NCBI GenBank assembly: GCA_964057225.1
Contig: OZ059896.1
Coordinates: forward strand, 15,884,501-15,948,500
Direction: 5' to 3'
Length of the DNA: 64,000 bases
DNA from: Auanema rhodensis
Lineage: Eukaryota; Nematoda; Chromadorea; Rhabditida; Rhabditidae
A program made the translations under genes and the position numbers. Positions 25,666 to 39,245 of the stretch are shown one piece after another. The notes under the pieces are model-generated. The model was not told the origin of the DNA. It worked only from the letters and a program-made list of their open reading frames with translations, and searched no databases. Position 1 is the stretch's first letter; each line of letters opens with the position of its first letter.

Positions 25666-26520
25666 TGTTTTACCTTTATCTTAATTTTCCAAATAATTTT
25701 TCTTTAACCATATCCTTTACAACTTTTTTTTTCAATCAAACTCTTTTATCTATTTTAAATTTTTACTTTTAAATCATCTAAATATCAAACAAACATCTAA
25801 TAATCTTTGAAAGATTGTTCAAAAAATACTTTGCAATATGAAATTACATTGAATTATCGAAATTTCCACTTTTCAGCAATAGCAATATATATGAACACAA
25901 CACCATCTTAAGATTTCGATTTAACAAAGTACTCATCCTATGTTTCTGGTTAAATATTCAAATTTTATTTAAAGTTTTTATAAATAAAAATATTTCTTTT
26001 ATTAAATATTATTATTTTTTAATCTATTAACCTTATATGAACGTTCAAAAATGTCGAATTTCTTGCATCTTAATGTTAATTGTTTCAATGAACATGTGAA
26101 TTTTAATATTCAGACATTTAATCTCTCTTGACCTTTCCAATCCTCTCTCTCTAACTCTCTCTCCACCTTTTACTTACTTTCGAGGAGCTGTTTAGCTTTT
26201 ACTTCCTTTAACCCCTTCTGTGTTTTGAATAATTTTTGCGGTCCCAATATTATTTCGCTTGTCATTACAATCAAAATCTTCTTGAGGGCTTTTGGTTCTT
26301 TCAAATATTTACAGAAAATGAGATGTTTTTTTTAATTTTTTTCTTTATTTTATCAAAATTATATATTTTTTTTGTTTTTTAATTGATTTCAATACAATAT
26401 TTTTCTCCAGGGATATCTTTCTCTAATTATTATTCAACTATTTATTTATTTTTCATATTTCTCTTCTCTTCAACTTCTTTTCCTAACTTTTAAACATACA
26501 AAAAAAACCTATATTTGTAT

Positions 26521-26572
26521 CTCATCTCTCTCTCTTTCTCTCTCTCTAATATCTCTCTCTCATCTCTCTCTC

Positions 26573-26618
<46 letters not shown>
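26521..26618. repeat. (CT)n microsatellite
   Basis: CT tract with CATCTCTCT sub-repeats, then 44 bp of pure CT. Read on the other strand it creates an ERERER open frame, not a gene. Confidence 0.95.
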
Positions 26619-26621
<3 letters not shown>

Positions 26622-28530
26622 TAATAGTTATCTTGATCATTCGATTCTCTTCTACACACTAAGATACAGCTGAAAATTATTTCATTAATACCGTTTTTCT
26701 CATATAATTTCGATAATTTTCCACACAAAACAATTACGTAGGCAGATGAGCAATGCTCGATGACATTTCCCTCCATCCATCTCGTCTTTCCTACTTTCAT
26801 TTTTTTGAAAAAAAAGTAAAAGAATTGAACCTTATCATCATATACATACTTTCTCTTGTTATTTGAGATAAATGTTGGATATAAATTAACATTTCTATTC
26901 ACAAGTTGAAATACTTTTAAAACAAATTTAATGATTGTAATTCTAAAAGTACTATTCAACTAAAAATCTTATCTCATTCTTCTCTATTTACTTTAAAACT
27001 TTGTTAAAAATAGTTTAACTATGTGTTATATTTGAGTATATTTGGATAATATTACTTACTTACATATGTTATCATCGTTTATCTTCAATTTGGCATTTTA
27101 GAGCATTTATTACAATCTATTGCTGTAGCATTACTTTCTCCGCAAGTATATTTCATGCTACTCCTCCCCTCTCTTTTTCCATTTTGTTTTTTCCTTTTTT
27201 TCCCTCTTTCTCTCTATCTCTCTCACTTTCTCTCTCTCTCTCTTTCATCCTTTCTCTCTCAATCTTTATCTCTTTATCTCTAACTGTCTCTTTTTTTCGA
27301 TGTCCTTTTTTGTTCTTAATTTTTGCAGTTTTGTACTGAACACAAAAATTTAACTGCCATTTTCTTAACAAAAACGAACTATTTCAGAACTTACTCGCTC
27401 ACTTTTTGCACCAAACGCACATCCTCTTTCCTCCACCCAAACGCCTCTGTTTCTCGTATGCAATGACGCGGAAAATTTTTTCAAAAAAAGTCAATGTGGA
27501 ATTTGAGATTTTCCGTTCTGAAATTAGAAGAATTATAGCCCTAATTACAACAGTGTAATTGTGTCCACAAAATACTCTATATCCGGCTCACATGGCTTTT
27601 GGAAACAGCAGGCATAACGAACAAAGCAATTAAATGTTCGAACAACACTTTTGTTCATCTTGCATGATGCCAATGTATTGGATTGTTTCTTTATTTTTTT
27701 CAATTCAATTTGTTGTCATTTTTTTGAAACAAAAATTGCAAAAAATGAATGTCAAAGTAAGCTCAGTCATCCATCCTTTATAGCTTTTACCTCTTTCTTT
27801 CTCATATTTTCCATGATTTTTCAATATCACGTGGTCGCTATATGCTTGTTATGATCTCAACAGCAATTCCTTCCGTTTTCTAGTTTGCTTCGTTTCATGT
27901 TATCAGTTTCAGGTGTTTTCCTTGTTTGTCTTCATACTCTCTAGCAACATGTTTTATAGCATATACATACCAACTCTCTTCTTTCCCCTCAAACCTCCCT
28001 CCTCACCTTTCTATGATCGTTTCTTCTTTCAAGCATCTCTCTCTCTTTCTTTCTCTCCCTCACTCTCTCTCTCTCTCTCTCTCTCTTGAAAGCAGTTATA
28101 TACATATTACTCTGTACGTCAAACTATTCCGTTACTCTTTCATGTTTAGCAGAAATCTCTATCTTTTTCACCCTCTCTCTCTCCCTCTCCTCATTGCTTA
28201 CTCCTCCTTTATCCGTATTTATATTCCGCATTTCATCGGCTTTTCCTGTGAAACAAGCAATGATGCTTTCATTCTGTTCATGTTTTCATGCAAGTTTTCG
28301 TTATGCAAATACAAAAATAGATGAAAATAATAAGAATGAGCTTATCAGCATGATATTCATCCTCATCTTAAACTCTCCAGTTATGCTATTTTCAACTCTT
28401 CATTATAAATTCTTTTTTCTTCATTCTTAGTTATTTTCTTCAATTAATTAGATATTTCTTCTGATAGCGACGAGAATTTTCTTTAAATAATGTTAATGTT
28501 CCAACCGTTTTTTTTACTTTTTTTAATCGT

Positions 28531-28572
28531 TCTCTTTTCCTCTCTCTCTCTCTCCCTATCCCCCTCTCTATC

Positions 28573-28633
<61 letters not shown>

Positions 28634-28644
28634 TTCTCTCTCTG
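28531..28644. repeat. (CT)n microsatellite
   Basis: About 110 bp of CT with short CCTATC and TTTC interruptions. Intergenic. Confidence 0.95.
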
Positions 28645-29131
28645 TCTTTATTTATTTCCCTTCGTTTCGGTTTCTCACAATAAGTAAAGCATGCAATATT
28701 TGTTACCAAATAAGTAAAACTTTAAAATAAACTGAAAATTGAATATAAGATTGATAACTAGATAGAGAACAGACGAAAGAGTGACAGATGGAAGGAAAAA
28801 GAAGAAAGAGCCCTTCCTTCACCAAGTTCGGATAGTATAGGATTAGTTAAACTTATGAGAAACGGATCAGAAATCTCATGTCAAATTCACGTTGATTTTC
28901 ATGTCATATTCATGCTTTCTATTAGAGAATTCTACTTTTCTGAAGAGAGTTTACTTGAAGGTATTAAACTTAATAGGAAAAGGAAAACGTTTTTGACAAT
29001 TATTGAACTTACCGCTTAAAAGCACAAAAAGCTGTATTGTTAATAAATTTACATTCAAATATATTTGTAATTATAACTATATTGACAATGAAAAAGAAAA
29101 TAAAAAAAAGAGATTAACAGAAAGTAATAGA

Positions 29132-29154
29132 GTGAGAGAGAAAGAGAGAGAAAG

Positions 29155-29185
<31 letters not shown>

Positions 29186-29232
29186 TGGTGACGGAGACGG
29201 ATACTACCTAAGAGAGAGAGAGAGAGAGGAAG
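29132..29232. repeat. GA-rich microsatellite pair
   Basis: AAAGAGAG units repeated about six times to 29186, then a unique GATGGTGACGGAGACGG segment, then GA again at 29213-29232. Confidence 0.9.
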
Positions 29233-30112
29233 AGATCATGATCATACGTGTGACTCATCAGAAAGCACATTGTTTGAATGAAATCATTAAAACTTACATG
29301 ATTGGATGGGAAAGAATTCTTTAAAAAATATAAAAAGCATTGTGTTTCTCACACCGACATCTGTGAATCAAGGCACTTTCTGACCTTTTTAGAGATTTTT
29401 ACAACTGTAACCCGCATGCTTCTATTTCTTCAAAATTCATTCATCATTAATGAAATTGTTTTTCAGTCCCTTTCTCTCCGTTACCCAGCCTCTCTCTCTC
29501 TCTTTATGATTCTCTCTGTAATCATCTCACTCGCTTGTACAGACGAACCTCACTTTCTTCGTATTCACACGTTCATTGCTTACATCATAGAACGAGTAAA
29601 AACATTTTATAAATACAGAGAATAGCATGGACCATCACCAAATTGTTAAGAAACGTCATACTCTCTAAGGAAAAGGCAGATCACGCTGTCTATACTTGGA
29701 TGGTCATATGTATTTACCAAATCTCTCTCTTTCTCTCTCTCTTCGACCCGTGCCCTTTCTTGCTCTTATTGGTTCATACTAGGCTTTCTATTTCTAAAAC
29801 TCCTGAGCTCATTGCCTTTTGCTCTCAAAACCTCTCCGCGTGTCGCTGTGCAAGCTCTGAACAGGTTGGGACGCAGTTAGCTAAACTTAGGTTTAATCTG
29901 TTAAATTGCAATCCGAATTGTATAATCAAGACATTTGGAATATAAATTATTGTAAATTAAGATTAATATTTATGTTTTTCTTCTCTCACGTTCCATATTA
30001 CTATATTTACATATTTTAATTGAAATCTCTATTTATTTCATTGAATAACTTGTATAACCTTTTTTTGCTCATCAAACTAGAAATTCTCTCTTCTTCATTC
30101 CCTTCTTCATTC

Positions 30113-30113
<1 letters not shown>

Positions 30114-30155
<42 letters not shown>
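30114..30155. repeat. (CT)n microsatellite
   Basis: About 40 bp of uninterrupted CT, preceded by two CATTCCCTTCT units. Confidence 0.95.
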
Positions 30156-30158
<3 letters not shown>

Positions 30159-30942
30159 CATTAGATCTTGATAAATCATGGAATACTTCGGTTATGCTTT
30201 TGTCTGCATCTTTTTCAAATTGAGTTTTTTCTTCTATTGTTTCTTCTTCTATTTTTTTTCTGAAAACACTTCTTTCTTGGTTTCAACATTTTCTCAAAAA
30301 ATTTGTTTTACCAATGTGACTGGCTTATTTATGAAGTTTAACATCAGTATTTTCTTTTTCATTTCTTAATTATGATATGTATTCTCCATTAATTCATTAT
30401 TTGATCTTATCCATAGTTTTCATTTCAAAACATTTCGTGTTTTTTTTTGTGAAAACTTTAGTCCAATCTAATATCTGATATAGCTTACAAATTAAATTAT
30501 TCTCTTTTGAAAAAAGTTTAAAAAGATGGAAAGAGAAAGAGAGAGCGAGAGAAAGAGAAGGAGAGAAAGAAAATTGAAAATTGGAGAATAGATTGAAGAA
30601 GAAAAAAGAATAAAACATAGAAAATTGTATTATCTTTCAGTTTTTGTAGAGTAAAATATGAAAAACCAACGTGTAGATTAAACTTTAGAAAGGTACAGCA
30701 TGTTATTGACAAGAGACATCAAGAAGCTCTCACTTGATTTTCATGTAACAGATGAGATGATGAATCATTCAAATGGATGCAACAATGAGCATTTTTATAT
30801 TCGTCGCAACCTATTGCATGTACATGAAAACAAGAGAAAAAATGAAAAATAATTGTATAAATACATACATATGATTATATGGTTTTTATACCTTAGATTT
30901 TACTTTTTTTAAATAACAATTTATATGGAAATTTAGAATAAA

Positions 30943-30974
<32 letters not shown>

Positions 30975-31046
30975 TGAGAGAGAGAGAGAAAACAAGTTCA
31001 CATCATACGTGTGTATCTCTCTAGAGAGGGAGAGAGAGAAAGAGAG
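30943..31046. repeat. GA microsatellite with interruption
   Basis: GA tract to about 30990, a 30 bp unique piece, then GA again around 31024-31046. Intergenic. Confidence 0.9.
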
Positions 31047-32753
31047 GTACGTGAACAAAGATAATGGTTTTAGAAGAATGTAAACTCCACAATTCACATG
31101 CTTGATAGGCTTTTTCGCAAAAAAAACCTATTTTTCATATTTTTACGGAAGAGTTTATGGAAATTTTAAAAAAGCAGATAGGGAGTAAGAATTAAAAATT
31201 GAGAGATATAGAGATATAGAGAGAAAATAAGAAGTACTGCATCGAAAAATAATTCAGAATAAGAAGGAAACAAAAGAGAGAGAGAGAGATAGATAAGAAG
31301 ATCTCGAGAGTAGAGTTACACGAGATGTACATGGAATCCATTGTGGTTACCAGCATGAAGCCATTTTTCGAAAAGTGGCAAACTTGCATTTCGCTACTGG
31401 AATCCTGACGTAAGCAGCTTCATCTTCAGTTGTTACCCGTATTGATGATTGTCAAACAATCATTATAGACTTCCTTTCGGTATTTACATACATATGTATA
31501 TCTGAAGGTTTTTGTCTTGAATTACTTGAAATTTGCATGGATCTTCTTCGCTTGTTGCCCTCTTACCCTCTTTTCCCTTCTCTTTCTCTTTTCACGTCAA
31601 GCTAAAACCTTTATAAACCTTTTTATATATTGTTTTAAAAACCTCAACTGCAGATTACACGAACTATTGGTTGACATTTCCTTAATACACGTGAGTTTGA
31701 CGTGAAATTTCTGAACCATTCAATCAGTTCGTGACGTCTAGAACGGTTGTTTTTGTCATTTTTTCTATTTATAAATAAATATTTCTTCCTTTTTCTCATA
31801 CTTCACATTATAATTGCTTAGTTTTTTTTCTGAGGGTACATTTCTCACATTGTAAGTTATTCCTCATTCATTCATTTTATTCAATTTCTTTTGTTATTGA
31901 TTATTATAAATCAATATTTCTTTTTCCTTTTAAATAATATATATATATTTATATCATATATATTATTATTATATATGTTCTATTATTTGATATTTCTGGG
32001 CGGTAAAAAGTTGATAATATGATCTTCTTTCGTTCACATTCACAGCTCAAATCCTTGCACCAAGTATTTGTTCTCAATCTCTTCTACCCTCCTCTCTCTC
32101 TAGCTCTCACTTGTTCTCGTTTTTTTCTTTATAGCATTGTTTCTTTGTGTTTATTAGATTTATAAAGAAAACGAATGAAAGAAATGGAATTTCTTGATGT
32201 CTTCTTCTAATTATTTGCATCTTCGAAACAGTTTCCGTTTCCTTCTTTTTTTTCTCGTCCACGCCGTGTAGTCATCAACCATGTTTCTACCTCCTTTCTC
32301 ATTTCCACACATACCCTCCACCTCCTCCCCAATTCCTTCATTTGAATTCAAGTTAGAAGAGAGGAAAAAAAGATTTTTTAGTATTGAAAGCCTCAAATCA
32401 ACCTAATATACGTATTCTCTAACTTTGTATTTCATTATATATATATTTTCCTTAACTATATATTTTAGAATACAAACTATATGAAGTGATCATATCATAA
32501 TGTGTTCACTTTCTATTACATCAGTCGGTTTTCCAATCATTTTTCCTACAAATTTCCTTTTTGTTGTTAGAAAAGAGCTAAAAACGAATTGAAAGCGACG
32601 ATTTCTCATCCTGGAACAAACAGTAGATCATCTGATCTTTTGGCTGTTTTTCTGATGTAATCCAACTGATACGTTCCTATATGCTTTTTCCAAAGGATAT
32701 ATATTCTCTTAATCATAGCTATCATCTAATATATATTTTTATTTTTTTTATTA

Positions 32754-32755
<2 letters not shown>

Positions 32756-32805
<50 letters not shown>

Positions 32806-32810
32806 TTCTT
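32756..32810. repeat. (CT)n microsatellite
   Basis: About 35 bp of pure CT followed by TTTCTCTCTCTCTTTC. Intergenic. Confidence 0.95.
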
Positions 32811-34277
32811 CTTTTCAATCCAAATTTTTATATGTCATATATAGCTGAAAGAGCATTGACCTCTTGACGTCTTTTTTGTTTGATTCTTTTTTTTCTTCAA
32901 ACAAAAAAATGGATTTATATGAGCTAAAACAAGATGATTCTTATATCTATTTTAGCATTTTCACGTACTGGTCTTTCATTCTGAGATTGTCGAAACAATT
33001 CTTCTTCTTCTTCTTCTTCAAGCTGTTCATCCGGATTAATGGTTTTTTGATTTATTCGCCTTTCCACGTGGAATGAAAAGATTTGGAATATTTTCTTTGA
33101 AATCAATCCTTTGAAGTATTATTTGAACTTATAATGCAATTTGGCTTCACGAAACCTACTAACGATGGCAGTAACTCGAATGATGACATACTGCGCAACA
33201 CATAAGCAGCTATATTCGCAGTTAAGCCTACATCTGATCGGTAGAGCACGAACTAGGGAACTAGAAAAATCTTAGTTAAACTTGGGTAGCAGCTTAAGGC
33301 CTTTTCACGAAAATATGTGTAAGCTTTTCTTTTTTTTTCTTCATGTCTCCTTTCTGAGTAATCGAAAATGAGATAAAATGAGGAAAATTGGACATGTGTA
33401 TGTATCTTTACACGTGTCATCACAGAAACAAGAAAAAAGTTGAATAAAGTAAAAGAGAGAGAGAAAAAGAGAGAAAGACCATTTTATTCTTGTCAAAATA
33501 ATAAAAATATTGTAAATGAATAAATAAATGATATTCCCTAAAAGAATAGACAATTCAAGAGAATATGAGTCTAATCTGTTCTTTTCAATTCAAAGGAAGA
33601 AAACTCTTCCCATCTCAACTACTACTTACATTTGCTCACAATGGGTAAATAGCTTCTCCAATATCAGGCCTATCGTAATCTTCTGTCGTTTACGTGGATG
33701 TAGCATATTCAAACCGATATTATGTCTGTTCGATGCTTAATCAGTCATCGAGAATCCTTCTAGCTGATGACCATTTATGGTATCGAATCATGTCGAAGAT
33801 TGAAGGTAGCCATCGTCTGTTTGTTCATTTATGTTTGATCATGCTACCAGTGCTTGTATAACCAAAGTTGTAACAATGCTTTGAGCATGTTCAACTTGCA
33901 CATGTTCATGATCATGCAATTGCTGCTGGTATACCTCTCCCTCTCCCACGTACGGATGTATCCATGCATAATCGTTAAGCTTGCTTGGCCTCTTCAGAAT
34001 CACTTCATTCTCTCGCGATTTTCATAAGTATGCATTCTCTCTCTGTTTTTTTCTCCTGTTTGTAACACTTGTCATCATCACAACAACAATTTTCTTGAGA
34101 ACCTTCAAGAACATTTTCTTCATTAACTCCGAAATATTCGTGTTGTCTTGTGTGTTGTCTTAGGTATTTTCATTGTCGCCAACCAATTTTCGTTGTCAAT
34201 TTTGTTTTGATTTCCTCAATTCTTCAATATTCCAGCCTTTTCGAGGAGCACATATTCAGTTCCTCTACATTGGCTTC

Positions 34278-36480
34278 ATGCAGTCTGATGTGACTGAAGA
34301 CGATCACGGTTTTACGTCGCCTCCAGAAGAGATCATCTATCTATTCTTACCTCGTAGTCAAGAGCTGAATTCCAGTCGTCTTATCACGTCTATATCCATT
34401 ATAGGATTATTCACTATTTCCATATGTGGTAATGCCAGCCACTTAGCCTTACAGGTAAAGTCAACTACTAATCAAAGATCGTCCTTTATCAAGTCTGTCA
34501 AAGAAATCAAAAAAAAAAGACAAAGAAAAGAAAAATCTCAAACATTTTCCATGAGAAAGAACTCCAAACGTACAAGATTTTTCTTCTTTGAAAACGAAGC
34601 ATAATCCTTCTTTTTTTCCTTCCAACCTTGTTTATGAGTATCTATGTATATAAAAGCTAGATTGAAGCTTTATATTAGAGCAAACTACACTCTTTTATAA
34701 ATTATTTATTTCATTAATGGATAAACACAATTTTTAATTTTCCGTTTAATTAAGAAAAACTTAGACTTTAATGACATTTGAGCAATAGCCTTTGAGCTGT
34801 CTGTCATAATAATTTTTCAATTTTCTTCGAATTTTCACTTAAAACATCTATAAATTTCTTTTTTCTTTCAAATATTATACTTAAGAAGTACTTATAACAA
34901 CTAACAGCTTACCAAAAACCTCATACCCCCCCCCCTTCATTAAACATCAAAGACAGTAATTATTAGACTAAATATAAAGTTTGCAGTGTTATGCTCGAAG
35001 GCTGTATACTTCATCGTCACCGTCAGTACAACATCTGATTGCTGTGCTCTATGTAATATGCTTCATGGTATGAGTTTTTCATTTTACATATTTCAATTTT
35101 TCTTTCAATTTTCCGGATGTTTTCTGAATTTCTAAAAATATTTTTTTCTCTCTCACTATCTCTTTTTACCTCTCAACTTAATGAAACTACTACTTTGGTT
35201 GCAGGTACCGATGGCTTTACCATGTGTAATTCTTGAAAAATTGGTAAGCATATGGATGTTTGCACCTTATTCATGTTCAGTGTATCATTTCTTTTTCTCA
35301 TGTGAACGAGCCCTTATTCCTTGGATAACAGCATTCCTGTATATATTTGTTGTAAGTTGTCCAAGTTTATTTAAGCGCCAAGAGTAAACAACTTTAAACT
35401 TATTTATTATTATTTTATTTATATTTATCTATAGTTATTTCTAAAATTAACTATATCGAATTTTTTTTCAATTTTTAATAGTAAATAATTGTAGTTACGT
35501 CAATGTAGAGCGAACGTGTTCAAGACAGCACGTCCCATATTAGGACTATGTTCTGTGATAATTCTGATTCTGATCTTTTTTGTTATTTTGCCTCAAGCAT
35601 TTGCTGGCGTGGTAAGTAATAACTTTCTCTCTCTCTCTCTCTCTAATTATGAAAAATTAAAATTTTTCAGTTAGACGTTGTGTTTTATCAAGCTGTTCAA
35701 GAAGTCAAGTTTGTTATGGTTGTTCAAATAAGCAGATGCAAAAAAGATATGCCGGAACTTTATAATTTCGTTCATGTGAGGAAGCTTAATTTTACAATAA
35801 AAAAAAATTTACAAATCGTCTTTAAAAAGGGTTTATGACCTTTGTTTTTGCAGTTAATAGTCGAATTTGCTATACCAATGGGTTTCCAATTATATTTTTT
35901 ATTCCGTTTAATTTCTATTCGACATCATAATGGATCAAAATGGATTTGTAGAAATATGGTAATTGTTTTATAATTTTTAAATACTTTTTCTTTAATTAAA
36001 TTCATTAATTTATTTTATATTTATATAATTTAATTAATTTTTAGTGTATCATAACAGCTTTGCAAATGTTATGTCATCCATTATACTATCTACCATCTGA
36101 ACTCAAGGTATGTATCCAAAAAAAAGTTTTTTAATCCAAGAAACATAAGAAATACTCTGAATTTTCATTAAAAAAAAAAGAAACAATCAAAATGAAAACA
36201 AATAACTTAATTATTCATTTTTAGACGTCACTCTCGGATATGCTACCAAAAAATTTTAATGCGGACGATCTTCCATCAATGCTTCCATTCATTGTTCCGG
36301 CTTTTATTTGGCTTCCTTTAGGCAAATTGTCTGTTTGCTCCTACAACTACAGGGTAAATTCAAATTTATTTATTGAAAATAAATTTTTAAAAAAACATTT
36401 GATTTAAATTTTCTTTCTCACCTTTTAACTCTTACAATCTATTTATTTTACAGAAAAATGAGGATGAAGCGGAAGTTTAA
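34278..36480 (+). CDS. Rhodopsin-like seven-transmembrane receptor
   Basis: About nine exons splice in frame. The ATG at 34278 (MQSDVTEDDHGFTSPPEE) gives a soluble acidic N-terminus, then TM1 (LITSISIIGLFTISICGN) with the class-A Gly-Asn pair. TM2 is LIAVLYVICFMVPMALP. TM3 (YSCSVYHFFFSCERALIPW) has an extracellular Cys. TM4 is ILGLCSVIILILIFFVILP, then a loop with KDMPELYNFVH. TM5 is LIVEFAIPMGFQLYFLFRL, TM6 CIITALQMLCHPLYYLP, TM7 MLPFIVPAFIWLPLGKLSV. The C-tail is very short and acidic (KNEDEAEV, TAA 36478-36480). No DRY or NPxxY motif is seen, so this is a divergent nematode GPCR; chemo- or peptide receptor is equally possible. An acceptor at 34233 lies 44 bp before the ATG and suggests a 5' UTR exon or trans-splice site. 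Confidence 0.7.
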
Positions 36481-37624
36481 TGATGGATTATCAATAGTAA
36501 TAGTTAATATACATAATATATAATATTTGTATATTATATTAATTAGTTGAAATCAGTTTTATTAATTATTTTTGACGAAAAAATGTAAACAAACAAACAA
36601 GACCCAGAGATTTCTGTTGTATTTTAATTGTAAATTCATGATGGTCATACTATAGAAAGCTGTATATTTCATTCATATTCCGTTCTCTCTCTCTCTCTCC
36701 CTCTCACTCCCTTTCTCTCACTCTCTCTCTCTCACACTCCCTCTCTTTATCTCCTTAAATTATAGTTCAAACATGTTTTTTATTAAATTTGTCATTCATA
36801 GGCACAAAATAGTTGAATACTCCATTTTTCAACTTTTTTCGTTCCGATTGGTTTTTTAACTTACAAACTATACAAACTGCTCAATCATTTTTTATGTTGT
36901 TCAATGTGATTTTAATTAATTTTAAAAAAATAATAATAATATTTTAATTATTGTTTATTCGTATATATATATATATAGATATAGATATATCGAGATCTTA
37001 ACCAAACTTAGTAAAAAATACTTAACGTGGAGCTTGTAGCTATGTGCTATTCCCACCAGCAGCTTGTTAGTAACAACAACAAACATACATATTTCCATAA
37101 TTAGCTTAGGATATTATTTTATTTGAATGTAAAAATAGCAAAAAAAAATAGATTAAAAGCCTTATAATGAAAAGCTTTTATGCTCTTAGATAAAATTTGA
37201 AGTATTCTTGTTACAACATGAACAAGCCACATATGAAGCTATACTTATAGATGTACATATGTAAGTATAGTTCCATAATTATCTAATTATTACAAATTTA
37301 AAAATTATCTTTTCAACTTTATATGTTGTTTAAATTTTATATAGAACCAACTTAAAACATGATTTCAACTTTTATTTGAACAAACTTCAATCGCATGAGT
37401 TATATAAGAATATTCAATTACTGATTACAACAATCATTACCATAGCAACTATGGAAAATTGCTGTTGATTTACCTAACATATGAATGAGATTCTTCAAAA
37501 AAGCTCTGAAAGCTCTACGAATAAATGGGAAAAAAAGAAAAAAGAAATCTAATCTATATTTATAGTTACAGAGCGATTGCAAAATAAGTAAAATTACTTT
37601 CACATATTTTGTAGTTATAAATAG
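36481..37624. other. Convergent intergenic spacer
   Basis: Lies between the plus-strand GPCR and the minus-strand thioredoxin gene, so it holds both 3' UTRs. It contains a CT-rich patch at 36687-36752 and an AT repeat at about 36964-36990. No gene is seen. Confidence 0.55.
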
Positions 37625-38257
37625 TTATTTGTTATTTGAAATCTTGGCTTTCAATTGGTCTTCAACGTTCCCTTCCACTACATCCTGAAATTCAAAGTTT
37701 CCGGCTTATTTTTAATAAGAATTGGTATAATTTTGTATTATAACGGAGGTATATGAAATACAATATTTTTCAAAATATAGTATCTATTGCATCAACTTAC
37801 AACTTGATTACCATCACGAATGAGCACAAAAGTTGGCATCACCTTGATATCATACTTCGATACAATATCTTCCTGAAATATATGCCAGTTATGTGAGAGT
37901 GGGGGGGGGAGTGAGAACACAGGTATATGCTTACCGATTCATCGACGTCCACTTTTAGAAATAGCACATCGGTGTGCTCCTCGGATAGCTTCTGAAACGT
38001 AAAAGCGATTCAACTAGCATATATACGTGTCTTTGCTTACAGCAAACTTTGGTGCCATCTGCTTACATGGACCACACCAGGTAGCATAGAAATCAACCAC
38101 AATCAGCTTTCCGCTATGTTTCTCCAATAACTCATCGAAAGCTAGCTAGAAGAGGCTTGTGAAACTTTAAACTGTTAACTCAATTACATCCAGAATGTAA
38201 ATTTTAAAAAAATTAAAATTATAAACTCACAACATCAGATGGCTCTTGTACAACCAT
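37625..38257 (-). CDS. trx: Classical cytosolic-type thioredoxin
   Basis: Five exons: ATG at 38257 (MVVQEPSDV), then [20 protein letters not shown]..., [37 protein letters not shown]..., [22 protein letters not shown] at 37625. The 106-residue product has the usual thioredoxin length and no targeting peptide. Landmarks: the [16 protein letters not shown] active site, the Asp preceding the FYA strand, the cis-proline loop VMPTF, and the C-terminal helix. It contains only the two active-site cysteines, unlike vertebrate Trx1, which has extra regulatory ones. Thioredoxins reduce protein disulfides using electrons from thioredoxin reductase; in animals the reduced form also binds and inhibits ASK1. 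Here the ASK1/NSY-1 gene is the next gene upstream on the same strand, about 1 kb away. Introns are about 45-110 bp. Confidence 0.93.
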
Positions 38258-39245
38258 GGCGACCAAGGTATATAATCGTTTTTCAAATTGAAAAAAATAT
38301 ATATATATAAGCTAAGAATACGAATACGAAAATTGAAATAGGCGGAGTCAAATAGAATTTGTGATTTGATACCACAATTTAGTATTAATATCACTAAGTT
38401 AACTAAACCTGCTGATAAATACTAATTAATATTACTTATATGTCTGTTATATATGGCCATAGTGAAACAAGTTTTAATTAAATAAAATTTTTATGAATAT
38501 ATATATACATATAAAACATAAGATTAGTATTTCAAAAAAACATCTGAGATTTTAAAAACATATACAATATATGAGAGAAAGAAAGAGAAAGAAACAGGGA
38601 GAGAGAGAGAGAGAGAGAGAGGGGGAGAGAGAGAGAGGAAGAGAGAATTAAATGGCATTTTTTGTATATTTTCGAAGCAAACATTTACTGAAATATTGTT
38701 AAAATGACAATGATGATGCTGTTGAAGGCATTTCTCTGAATTTATAAATCTAAAATCTTCTTCTTGCTTTTACTATAGTAATATAATTGATGTGTACATG
38801 CTAGCTAAATTAGAAACTGGAAATGTGCAAGAATCATCACAACGATAGGCCCGAGTTTAGAGCACAGGTGGTGAACAGGGATAAGTATCAATCGGTCAGT
38901 TAGGTGGGTTAACTATTAGCGAAAAGAAAATAAGCTGTAGAATTTGGGATATTATTATAAAATATGACTAAAAAGACTGGTCTATTTACAAAGAAAAATA
39001 TATTTTGTATATTCAATATACTATGAGCTATATTTTCAAAAACCTCTTTAATTTTTTAATTAACAGCGCTAAAACTGTTTTATAAAAGATTTTTGTAAGG
39101 GCTTTTGATCTTAGGCTGAATAACAAGGTGCCACGTCAGACTAGATGAACAAGCATTTGGAGAAAAAAAATAAACAACCATCGCGTGGATTGATAGGACT
39201 TTGAGACAGTGTATAATTAGCTTCCTATTACAAATTCATGATGAG
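38258..39245. other. Spacer between ASK1/NSY-1 and thioredoxin, with (GA)n tract
   Basis: 988 bp between two minus-strand genes. It contains a GA microsatellite at 38573-38647 (AGAAAGAAAGAGAAAG, then about 40 bp of mostly pure GA) and AT-rich sequence. No coding sequence is visible. It must hold the kinase 3' UTR and the thioredoxin promoter, unless the two are co-transcribed. Confidence 0.6.

Larger units (their letters stand above)
22359..34277. other. Gene-poor region, 11.9 kb, microsatellite-rich
   Basis: Begins with the kinase 3' UTR. No exon chain is recognised on either strand. It contains a TA-rich tract (23402-23457), many CT and GA arrays, T-runs and A/T-rich filler. Open frames of up to about 130 codons here are low-complexity Ser/Leu/Phe translations of CT and T tracts. 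The 5' end of the GPCR at 34278 may have an untranslated exon near 34000-34200. Confidence 0.5.
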